Assembly (NCBI GenBank): GCA_032718475.1 | Contig: JAUCBJ010009002.1 | Coordinates: 1-47,500, forward strand | Origin: Nemertoderma westbladi | Lineage: Eukaryota > Xenacoelomorpha > Nemertodermatida > Nemertodermatidae | DNA length: 47,500 bases | Direction of reading: 5' to 3' | Shown here: positions 21,585 to 33,200 of the stretch, in pieces | Layout: every line of letters begins with the position of its first letter | How positions within the stretch are numbered: position 1 is the first letter of the stretch | The notes under the pieces: generated by a model | Told to the model about the DNA's origin: nothing | Seen by the model: the letters and a program-made list of their open reading frames with translations, nothing else | Databases searched by the model: none | Made by a program: the position numbers and the translations under genes

Positions 21585-22756
21585 GGACACTCCCCCCCCC
21601 CCCCCCCCCCCCCGGAAAGTTCCCCCCGGACACTTCCCCCCCGGACACTTCCCCCCGGACACTTCCCCCCCGGACACTTGCCCCCCGGACACTTCCCCCC
21701 CAGTTAAAGTGTTAAAATTAATCTGTGTGCATCAAAGCAATAAACAAAAGTTAAAGATGGTTACAGGATAAGTTGTATCTAGTTTGGAGACTGGAGTTTT
21801 TTCAAAATTATAAAAGAAACATTTTTAAAGTCAAATTTTGTTTGTTTTTCTTTTAATTGGGGGCTGCCGCCCCCAAACCCCCGCTTCTTTTCATGGGGGC
21901 TGCCGCCCCCAAACCCCCGCTTCTTTTCTTGGGGGCTGCCGCCCCCAAACCCCTGCTTATTTTCTTCGGGGCTGCCGCCCCCAAACCCCCGCTTCTTTTG
22001 ATGGGGGCTGCCGCCCCCAAACCCCCGTTTCTTTTCTTTGGGGTTATCGCCCCCAGACACCCCGGCATTTCCCTGAGTGCCCGTGGTGAAAGACTGAAGA
22101 CCATTTTGAAATAATTAATTCATGTTTGTATCATCAGATAATAAATTGACTAAGCCTAAAGTAGGAGCTGTATTGAATGTTAACCAAATTAATATATAAA
22201 TTACTACAATATTATATAATTCAACAAAATCCTATTAAAAATATTGCAAGTAACCAGGAAATTTAATATGTAGTGTGTATAATATCTATATAGTATGTAT
22301 AGTAATATGTATATCAATATGTAATGCTGAACACAGAATACAGGTCGACGCATGTCGATTTTACCCTGGAGAGGTATAATTTTGATTGCAACAATAATAT
22401 TCATCCCTAAAATTCATCATTAATAAAAACAGTATATCATTCGGGGGATGGAATTTATTGGTCATCTAATTAATTATTAAAGATTAGCAAACAATACAAT
22501 GTAATTGCATTGATAAAACCCATAAATAAAACTTGGATATAAAATGTAAAATCGGGATGCAAAAGATCACTTTCTGAGCTACGAAAAGAAAATTGAATAC
22601 AACTTATCTGGATACAAGCGGTCCGTTTACCTTACAAAATGAAAAATACGAATGTGCGAAGTTAAGAACAGTCGGGGGGGAAGTGTCCGGGGGGGAAGTG
22701 TCTGGGGGGAAGTGTCCTACTTGAGCGGTGGGGCACTGTCCGGGGGGGAAGTGTCC
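21585..22756. mobile_element. TA-flanked inverted-repeat element with tandem-repeat arms
   Basis: The left end reads TA-GGACACT(C)n and the right end GGGGGGAAGTGTCC-TA. Both arms consist of repeated GGACACTTCCCCCC words: left 21585-21703 with a period of about 15 bp, right 22670-22756 in inverted orientation. The flanking TA at 21583-21584 and 22757-22758 fits a 2-bp target duplication. It interrupts the 25-bp satellite. Arms made of direct repeats recall foldback elements. No transposase is encoded. Confidence 0.8.
21859..22060. repeat. 36-bp minisatellite, six copies
   Basis: The unit GGGGGCTGCCGCCCCCAAAC plus CCCCGCTTCTTTTC starts at 21859, 21895, 21931, 21967, 22003 and 22039. Each unit carries a GGGGGCTGCCGCCCCC hairpin. 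A period of 36 keeps frames open on both strands (12-residue repeats), so the open frames here are not evidence of genes. Confidence 0.9.
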
Positions 22757-22762
22757 TAACAC

Positions 22763-23043
22763 CCCGCTGCGGTAGGCCTACCGCTACCATATATCCGCTG
22801 CGGTAGGCCTACCATATACCCGCTGCGGTAGGCCTACCATATACCCGCTGCGGTAGGCCTACCATATACCCGCTGCGGTAGGCCTACCATATACCCGCTG
22901 CGGTAGGCCTACCATATACCCGCTGCGGTAGGCCTACCGCTACCATATACCCGCTGCGGTAGGCCTACCATATACCCGCTGCGGCAGGCCTACCATATAT
23001 ACGCTGCGGTAGGCCTACCATATACCCGCTGCGGTAGGCCTAC
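22763..23043. repeat. 25-bp satellite array, right part
   Basis: Eleven further units of the satellite, with two 31-bp variants carrying an extra CGCTAC. It resumes immediately after the right TA of the inserted element. Confidence 0.95.
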
Positions 23044-24079
23044 ATGTCATTTATGTGTAAGTAGTTGAACTTCCTATCTGCTTCTCTCTGACAGTTTTCT
23101 AATGCTCTGACTTTTTTCTAATGCAAATTTATCGAATTTGTCGCCAGTCAAAGTAATAATACTGAATAGAGTGAACCAGTTCAACATTATACTGTATATT
23201 AGTTTCAACAACCCGCTGAAGTCTAATACTATAGACCTACCGTTGGGATGGACTTTATATGCGCAGCATGCCTGTGTTTTTTATTCATATTTTTGTACTT
23301 TATCAGTGTCTAATAGTATACACTATAGAAAATAGGTAACTAGACGATTAAAAGCGAAAACAACAATTTACGTAATAATAAATTGATTTCCTCTAATAGG
23401 TTGGGAGCCCAAACTATATCTTTCAAATGTCATACAATTTAATTTAATTAATAAATATAAATGTAAACTATAACTACAGTAAAATATGAGTGGAGTGATT
23501 AGAGGAAGTATAAGAAAGTTGGGGGACAGTATCCCGAATATAATGACAGGAGCGATAAAGGACCAGGGGCGATAAAGACTCGGGGGCAATAAGTTCCTAA
23601 AAACTCATAACTGGGGGGGCGATAAGTTCCCAACAAAAATTCAATTTAGAAGGGCGATAATGTTCCAGGGGCGATAAGGTCCTGCTTCGTGTACATTGAG
23701 GAAGATGGTGTACAGTACCTCCTACTGTACACATGCAGCACATCATACATACAGTACTGTAGGTAGTAGCTACGGCAACTACATTACACCTACTACACTA
23801 ATACTCACCTGTTTGTGGAACTTTAGTAATAATACTGTACCGCAGTAGTATGAATAACTGTATCGTCTTGTTATTGGCTGAGCACATGTTACGATAACTG
23901 AGGAGAATGGTGTGATACGATTATGATTGGCTATTGGCATTTATAGTAAACGTAATCTTAAAAGCGATAAATAAATAAATAGTAGAGTAAATTCTTCGAA
24001 TGTTTAAACTGTATGATTGAAATATTGTAATTAAATCGGATTTATTAAATACTATTCAACATCATTAAACACTGACATT
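23044..24079. other. Non-coding; clustered GGGGCGATAAGTTCC words at 23540-23690
   Basis: No gene recognised. Between 23540 and 23690 six diverged copies of a GGGGCGATAAGTTCC-like word occur at irregular spacing. The rest is AT-rich with TACAGTA words. It includes the presumed 5' flank of the secreted-protein gene, with a TATAAT-like word at about 24082. Confidence 0.5.
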
Positions 24080-24169
24080 GTTTATAATAGGGAAAACTTT
24101 CGTTTGAATAATATTAAAATACGCATTGAAATTACAGTACAAAGTTTAAATCGACTCCTCAAATGACGA

Positions 24170-24251
24170 ATGATGATGCAGCTGAATAAATTTGTGATAA
24201 TAACTTTGACAGCAGTTATTTTGGTTTCCTCTGTTGCAATTATTGAAGCTG
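24170..24251 (+). CDS. Exon 1: signal peptide
   Basis: ATG ATG ATG at 24170-24178 opens the frame; any of the three could start it. A different-frame ATG at 24163 begins a short upstream frame that ends at a TAA inside this exon. The donor GGTGAGTG follows immediately after the Ala codon plus one base. Confidence 0.75.
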
Positions 24252-27200
24252 GTGAGTGTAAAGATTTCGCAGCCAATAATTATTACCAGTCGTAGGAACA
24301 AAGTAGGCCTCAACAAAATTTATTACCAGTCGTAGGAACAAAGTAGGCCTCAACAAAAACAACCTCGATTGGGTGTTTTCGTATTGTTTTTTAGGCGATT
24401 ACTTATTTTGGCATGAGTGTGGCCTGGGTGCCCACTTTTCGACCAATTTTTTTTCTTGTGAAAATGACTATTATTGTGAAGTTTTTTGAAGTATTGACAT
24501 TACTTATTATTATATATATACATATATATATTGACTGAAATTAACATGTGAGTATTTTTTTTGTAAGGTAGCTAGTGTTTTTTATGGTAGCTAGGGTTTT
24601 TAGAAGTGTGTTTTTACATAGGATGATTTAATTGATACTAACTCACTTTCTTATTTTTATAATATTTATAAAAAAAAGTTGAAAAAAATAGCTAGTATAA
24701 AAAATAAAAAATGTGTTCTAGAACAAAGAAGTGTTCTAGAACAAACAAATTTTTCAAAATTGATAACTAACACGTGTTCTATTACATTTATAAAAAATGT
24801 TGAAAAAACTAGCTAGTATAAAAAATAAAACATATGTTCTAGAACAAAAAAAATGTGTTCTATATTTATCAAAATGGATAGCTAACACGTTTTCTATAAC
24901 ATTTATAAAACAATTAGCTAGTAAATGTTAATGCTACAAAAAGTAGGCACCCAGGCCACACTAATGCCCTTATTTTGTATATAATTATATATTATTCCAG
25001 AATTAAACTATTAATTATGCTGCACGATTTGTTATATATTTTAAAGTAATATAGCTAACCTATGCCCACCATGTATTGTAGACCAATATAAAGGCCTTTG
25101 TGCTTAACTTTACATCAAACTAGTCAGTCTATTTGAATATATAAAATTATTAAGAATATTTAACTTTAGGTTCCCGAAGTATTAATAACATTCGTAAATT
25201 ATTTATGTTGAATAGGTAGGCCTACCTACTGCATTTAATTAGATTTCCTGTAGATTTCAAAAAGTCACATTTTCCTTCTAACAGACCCAGTCAACACAGA
25301 CAGCGTTGCCACAGAGACGACCATTCAGAATGACGTTGAGACAAACGCTTTACCGGTAACCGATTCACCTAACTCCACTCCAGGTGGCGCTGCGTATTCC
25401 ACCAACGTTCCCGATGACTCACAACAGGACGAGCAAAACGAGTCGTGTTGCATCCGAGGAAAGCATGCGGCGCAACGTGAGTTATAGATAGATAGATATA
25501 TTTATTTATATATTATGCAAACAATAGAAACTAATACATTAATTCGATAAAATTATTAATGTATAGTAAGTATTGTCCAACATAACATAAGGGATAACCC
25601 CTAAAGCTTTGCAGCTTATTTCCAAGGGGGCCTTAGCAGATTTGGTACCGGTAGTGAAGTGAAAGTAATGTGTTGAAATAATTATATATTCTACGGATAT
25701 AGACCATGCCCCGGAATATATAGTGTCGTAATTCAATGACACGACTATGGGTGTGCCGGATATCCGGTCAGTCCGGAATTCCGGCCGGATTATGAGAAAA
25801 AAATCCGGTTCCGGCTCCGGTCGGATTTCAAATTTTAGACCGGATTTCCATTTCAACGTATTGTTGACAAAATTTACAATTAAAGTAAATTTTCCAAGAT
25901 TAACATCAAAATGAATTTTCTTTTAAATTCAAGAAATTTAAACATTAGCAAACACAATGGATTACAATACAATTTATTACACAGTTCGTATCATATTCAT
26001 TCATATTATGAATACGATAAAGTCTAAAGCAGAGCTATTATTTTATGATGACCAAGAATATTTCTATTTGGTTTTTTTTGGGCTCACTAACACTTAATAT
26101 ATATAATAGTAAAGGCCTACTTGTGCCCATATACCGGTATTACTAATTATAACTGGTCACTAATTATTATATTGTTCCAGCGCGCAAGCGTTGATGTTAG
26201 GTCTAGCGAGGTTTGTTATAAATTGAGATCGGCTCCGGTTCCAGCCTGGCCGGTTTGAAAATAGTCAATCCGGCATATCCCTAGACACGACCCCCCCCCC
26301 CCCCCCCCCCCAATGGTTTCCGAATTAATTATATTTTGCATGGATGAGTACGGGTGTCTGTTGGGTCTGTTTACTTGGTTCTCATTCAATCTACAGGGAT
26401 GATTACGGGTGTGTCTGTTGGGTCTGTTTACTTGGTTCGCATTCAATCTACAGGGATGATTACGGGTGTGTCTGTTGGGTCTGTTTACTTGGTTCGCATT
26501 CAATCTACAGGGATGATTACGGGTGTGTCTGTTGGGTCTGTTTACTTGGTTCGCATTCAATCTACAGGGATGATTACGGGTGTGTCTGTTGGGTAGTTTA
26601 CTTGGTTCGCATTCAATCTACAGGGATGATTACGGGTGTGTCTGTTGGGTCTGTTTACTTGGTTCGCATTCAATCTACAGGGATGATTACGGGTGTGTCT
26701 GTTGGTTCTGTTTACTTGGTTCGCATTCAATCTACAGGGATGATTACGGGTGTGTCTGTTGGGTCTGTTTACTTGGTTCGCATTCAATCTACAGGGATGA
26801 TTACGGGTGTGTCTGTTGGGTCTGTTTACTTGGTTCTCATTCAATCTATAGGGATGATTACGGGTGTGTCTGTTGGGTCTGTTTACTTGGTTCGCATTCA
26901 ATCTACAGGGATGATTACGGGTGTGTCTGTTGGGTCTGTTTACTTGGTTCGCATTCAATCTACAGGGATGATTACGGGTGTGTCTGTTGGGTAGTTTACT
27001 TGGTTCGCATTCAATCTACAGGGATGATTACGGGTGTGTCTGTTGGGTCTGTTTACTTGGTTCTCATTCAATCTATAGGGATGATTACGGGTGTGTCTGT
27101 TGGGTCTGTTTACTTGGTTCGCATTCAATCTACAGGGATGATTACGGGTGTGTCTGTTTACTTGGTTCGCATTCAATCTACAGGGATGATTACGGGTGTG

Positions 27201-30200
27201 TCTGTTTACTTGGTTCGCATTCAATCTACAGGGATGATTACGGGTGTGTCTGTTGGTTCTGTTTACTTGGTTCGCATTCAATCTACAGGGATGATTACGG
27301 GTGTGTCTGTTGGGTCTGTTTACTTGGTTCGCATTCAATCTACAGGGATGATTACGGGTGTGTCTGTTGGGTCTGTTTACTTGGTTCGCATTCAATCTAC
27401 AGGGATGATTACGGGTGTGTCTGTTGGGTCTGTTTACTTGGTTCTCATTCAATCTACAGGGATGATTACGGGTGTGTCTGTTGGGTAGTTTACTTGGTTC
27501 GCATTCAATCTACAGGGATGATTACGGGTGTGTCTGTTGGGTCTGTTTACTTGGTTCGAATTCAATCTATAGGGATGATTACGGGTGTGTCTGTTGGGTC
27601 TGTTTACTTGGTTCGCATTCAATCTACAGGGATGATTACGGGTGTGTCTGTTGGGTCTGTTTACTTGGTTCGCATTCAATCTACAGGGATGATTACGGGT
27701 GTGTCTGTTGGGTCTGTTTACTTGGTTCGCATTCAATCTACAGGGATGATTACGGGTGTGTCTGTTGGGTAGTTTACTTGGTTCGCATTCAATCTACAGG
27801 GATGATTACGGGTGTGTCTGTTGGGTAGTTTACTTGGTTCGCATTCAATCTACAGGGATGATTACGGGTGTGTCTGTTGGGTCTGTTTACTTGGTTCGCA
27901 TTCAATCTACAGGGATGATTACGGGTGTGTCTGTTGGGTCTGTTTACTTGGTTCGCATTCAATCTATAGGGATGATTACGGGTGTGTCTGTTGGGTCTGT
28001 TTACTTGGTTCGCATTCAATCTACAGGGATGATTACGGGTGTGTCTGTTGGGTCTGTTTACTTGGTTCGCATTCAATCTACAGGGATGATTACGGGTGTG
28101 TCTGTTGGGTCTGTTTACTTGGTTCGCATTCAATCTACAGGGATGATTACGGGTGTGTCTGTTGGGTAGTTTACTTGGTTCGCATTCAATCTACAGGGAT
28201 GATTACGGGTGTGTCTGTTGGGTCTGTTTACTTGGTTCGCATTCAATCTACAGGGATGATTACGGGTGTGTCTGTTGGGTCTGTTTACTTGGTTCGCATT
28301 CAATCTACAGGGATGATTACGGGTGTGTCTGTTGGGTCTGTTTACTTGGTTCTCATTCAATCTATAGGGATGATTACGGGTGTGTCTGTTGGGTCTGTTT
28401 ACTTGGTTCGCATTCAATCTACAGGGATGATTACGGGTGTGTCTGTTGGGTCTGTTTACTTGGTTCTCATTCAATCTACAGGGATGATTACGGGTGTGTC
28501 TGTTGGGTCTGTTTACTTGGTTCGCATTCAATCTACAGGGATGATTACGGGTGTGTCTGTTGGGTCTGTTTACTTGGTTCGCATTCAATCTACAGGGATG
28601 ATTACGGGTGTGTCTGTTGGGTAGTTTACTTGGTTCGCATTCAATCTACAGGGATGATTACGGGTGTGTCTGTTGGGTCTGTTTACTTGGTTCGCATTCA
28701 ATCTACAGGGATGATTACGGGTGTGTCTGTTGGTTCTGTTTACTTGGTTCGCATTCAATCTACAGGGATGATTACGGGTGTGTCTGTTGGGTCTGTTTAC
28801 TTGGTTCGCATTCAATCTACAGGGATGATTACGGGTGTGTCTGTTGGGTCTGTTTACTTGGTTCGCATTCAATCTACAGGGATGATTACGGGTGTGTCTG
28901 TTGGGTCTGTTTACTTGGTTCTCATTCAATCTATAGGGATGATTACGGGTGTGTCTGTTGGGTCTGTTTACTTGGTTCGCATTGAATCTACAGGGATGAT
29001 TACGGGTGTGTCTGTTGGGTCTGTTTACTTGGTTCGCATTCAATCTACAGGGATGATTACGGGTGTGTCTGTTGGTTCTGTTTACTTGGTTCGCATTCAA
29101 TCTACAGGGATGATTACGGGTGTGTCTGTTGGTTCTGTTTACTTGGTTCGCATTCAATCTACAGGGATGATTACGGGTGTGTCTGTTGGGTCTGTTTACT
29201 TGGTTCTCATTCAATCTACAGGGATGATTACGGGTGTGTCTGTTGGTTCTGTTTACTTGGTTCGCATTCAATCTACAGGGATGATTACGGGTGTGTCTGT
29301 TGGTTCTGTTTACTTGGTTCGCATTCAATCTACAGGGATGATTACGGGTGTGTCTGTTGGGTCTGTTTACTTGGTTCGAATTCAATCTACAGGGATGATT
29401 ACGGGTGTGTCTGTTGGGTCTGTTTACTTGGTTCGCATTCAATCTACAGGGATGATTACGGGTGTGTCTGTTGGGTCTGTTTACTTGGTTCGCATTCAAT
29501 CTACAGGGATGATTACGGGTGTGTCTGTTGGGTCTGTTTACTTGGTTCGCATTCAATCTACAGGGATGATTACGGGTGTGTCTGTTGGGTCTGTTTACTT
29601 GGTTCGCATTCAATCTACAGGGATGATTACGGGTGTGTCTGTTGGGTCTGTTTACTTGGTTCGCATTCAATCTACAGGGATGATTACGGGTGTGTCTGTT
29701 GGGTCTGTTTACTTGGTTCTCATTCAATCTACAGGGATGATTACGGGTGTGTCTGTTGGGTAGTTTACTTGGTTCGCATTCAATCTACAGGGATGATTAC
29801 GGGTGTGTCTGTTGGTTCTGTTTACTTGGTTCGCATTCAATCTACAGGGATGATTACGGGTGTGTCTGTTGGGTCTGTTTACTTGGTTCTCATTCAATCT
29901 ATAGGGATGATTACGGGTGTGTCTGTTGGGTCTGTTTACTTGGTTCGAATTCAATCTACAGGGATGATTACGGGTGTGTCTGTTGGGTCTGTTTACTTGG
30001 TTCGCATTCAATCTACAGGGATGATTACGGGTGTGTCTGTTGGGTAGTTTACTTGGTTCGCATTCAATCTACAGGGATGATTACGGGTGTGTCTGTTGGG
30101 TCTGTTTACTTGGTTCGCATTCAAACTACAGGGATGATTACGGGTGTGTCTGTTGGTTCTGTTTACTTGGTTCTCATTCAATCTACAGGGATGATTACGG

Positions 30201-33200
30201 GTGTGTCTGTTGGGTCTGTTTACTTGGTTCGCATTCAATCTACAGGGATGATTACGGGTGTGTCTGTTGGGTCTGTTTACTTGGTTCGCATTCAATCTAC
30301 AGGGATGATTACGGGTGTGTCTGTTGGGTCTGTTTACTTGGTTCGCATTCAATCTACAGGGATGATTACGGGTGTGTCTGTTGTGTCTGTTTACTTGGTT
30401 CGCATTCAATCTATAGGGATGATTACGGGTGTGTCTGTTGGGTCTGTTTACTTGGTTCGCATTCAATCTACAGGGATGATTACGGGTGTGTCTGTTGTGT
30501 CTGTTTACTTGGTTCGCATTCAATCTATAGGGATGATTACGGGTGTGTCTGTTGGGTCTGTTTACTTGGTTCGCATTCAATCTACAGGGATGATTACGGG
30601 TGTGTCTGTTGGTTCTGTTTACTTGGTTCGCATTCAATCTACAGGGATGATTACGGGTGTGTCTGTTGGGTCTGTTTACTTGGTTCGCATTCAATCTACA
30701 GGGATGATTACTGGTGTGTCTGTTGGGTCTGTTTACTTGGTTCGCATTCAATCTACAGGGATGATTACGGGTGTGTCTGTTGGGTCTGTTTACTTGGTTC
30801 TCATTCAATCTATAGGGATGATTACGGGTGTGTCTGTTGGGTCTGTTTACTTGGTTCGCATTGAATCTACAGGGATGATTACGGGTGTGTCTGTTGGGTC
30901 TGTTTACTTGATTCGCATTGAATCTACAGGGATGATTACGGGTGTGTCTGTTGGGTAGTTTACTTGGTTCGCATTCAATCTACAGGGATGATTACGGGTG
31001 TGTCTGTTGGGTCTGTTTACTTGGTTCTCATTCAATCTACAGGGATGATTACGGGTGTGTCTGTTGGGTCTGTTTACTTGGTTCGCATTCAATCTACAGG
31101 GATGATTACGGGTGTGTCTGTTGGGTCTGTTTACTTGGTTCGCATTCAATCTACAGGGATGATTACGGGTGTGTCTGTTGGGTCTGTTTACTTGGTTCGC
31201 ATTCAATCTACAGGGATGATTACGGGTGTGTCTGTTGGGTCTGTTTACTTGGTTCGCATTCAATCTACAGGGATGATTACGGGTGTGTCTGTTGGGTCTG
31301 TTTACTTGGTTCGCATTCAATCTACAGGGATGATTACGGGTGTGTCTGTTGGGTCTGTTTACTTGGTTCGCATTCAATCTACAGGGATGATTACGGGTGT
31401 GTCTGTTGGGTCTGTTTACTTGGTTCGCATTCAATCTACAGGGATGATTACGGGTGTGTCTGTTGGGTCTGTTTACTTGGTTCGCATTCAATCTACAGGG
31501 ATGATTACGGGTGTGTCTGTTGGGTCTGTTTACTTGGTTCGCATTCAATCTACAGGGATGATTACGGGTGTGTCTGTTGGGTCTGTTTACTTGGTTCGCA
31601 TTCAATCTACAGGGATGATTACGGGTGTGTCTGTTGGGTCTGTTTACTTGGTTCTCATTCAATCTACAGGGATGATTACGGGTGTGTCTGTTGGGTCTGT
31701 TTACTTGATTCTAATTCAATCTACATGGATGATTACGGGTGTGTCTGTTGGGTCTGTTTACTTGGTTCGAATTCAATCTACAGGGATGATTACGGGTGTG
31801 TCTGTTGGGTCTGTTTACTTGGTTCGCATTCAATCTACAGGGATGATTACGGGTGTGTCTGTTGGGTCTGTTTACTTGGTTCGCATTCAATCTACAGGGA
31901 TGATTACGGGTGTGTCTGTTGGGTCTGTTTACTTGGTTCTCATTCAATCTACAGGGATGATTACGGGTGTGTCTGTTGGGTCTGTTTACTTGATTCTAAT
32001 TCAATCTACATGGATGATTACGGGTGTGTCTGTTGGGTCTGTTTACTTGGTTCGAATTCAATCTACAGGGATGATTACGGGTGTGTCTGTTGGGTCTGTT
32101 TACTTGGTTCGCATTCAATCTACAGGGATGATTACGGGTGTGTCTGTTGGGTCTGTTTACTTGGTTCGCATTCAATCTACAGGGATGATTACGGGTGTGT
32201 CTGTTGGGTCAGTTTACTTGGTTCGCATTCAATCTACATGGATGATTACGGATGTGTCTGTTGGGTCTGTTTACTTGGTTCTCATTCAATCTACAGGGAT
32301 GATTACGGGTGTGTCTGTTGGGTCTGTTTACTTGGTTCGAATTCAATCTATAGGGATGATTACGGGTGTGTCTGTTTACTTAATTCGCATTCAATCTACA
32401 GGGATGATTACGGGTGTGTCTGTTGGGTCTGTTTACTTGGTTCTCATTCAATCTACATGGATGATTACGGGTGTGTCTGTTGGGTCTGTTTACTTGGTTC
32501 TCATTCAATCTACAGGGATGATTACGGGTGTGTCTGTTGGGTCTGTTTACTTGGTTCGAATTCAATCTATAGGGATGATTACGGGTGTGTCTGTTTACTT
32601 GGTTCGAATTCAATCTATAGGGATGATTACGGGTGTGTCTGTTGGGTCTGTTTACTTGGTTCGCATTCAATCTACAGGGATGATTACGGGTGTGTCTGTT
32701 GGGTCTGTTTACTTGATTCGCATTCAATCTACAGGGATGATTACGGGTGTGTCTGTTGGGTCTGTTTACTTGGTTCTCATTCAATCTACATGGATGATTA
32801 CGGGTGTGTCTGTTGGGTCTGTTTACTTGATTCGCATTCAATCTACAGGGATGATTACGGGTGTGTCTGTTGGGTCTGTTTACTTGGTTCTCATTCAATC
32901 TACATGGATGATTACGGATGTGTCTGTTGGGTCTGTTTACTTGGTTCTCATTCAATCTACAGGGATGATTACGGGTGTGTCTGTTGGGTCTGTTTACTTG
33001 GTTCGAATTCAATCTATAGGGATGATTACGGGTGTGTCTGTTGGGTCTGTTTACTTGGTTCTCATTCAATCTACAGGGATGATTACGGGTGTGTCTGTTG
33101 GGTCTGTTTACTTGGTTCGAATTCAATCTATAGGGATGATTACGGGTGTGTCTGTTGGGTCTGTTTACTTGGTTCGCATTCAATCTACAGGGATGATTAC

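Noticed and set aside
21779-22114. Gly/Ala/Pro-rich repeat proteins on both strands
   Set aside because: 36-bp minisatellite artefact within a non-coding element.
24416-24962. A TSD for the intron 1 MITE
   Set aside because: Flanking words GGCATG and AATGCC are not a direct repeat; no duplication could be defined.
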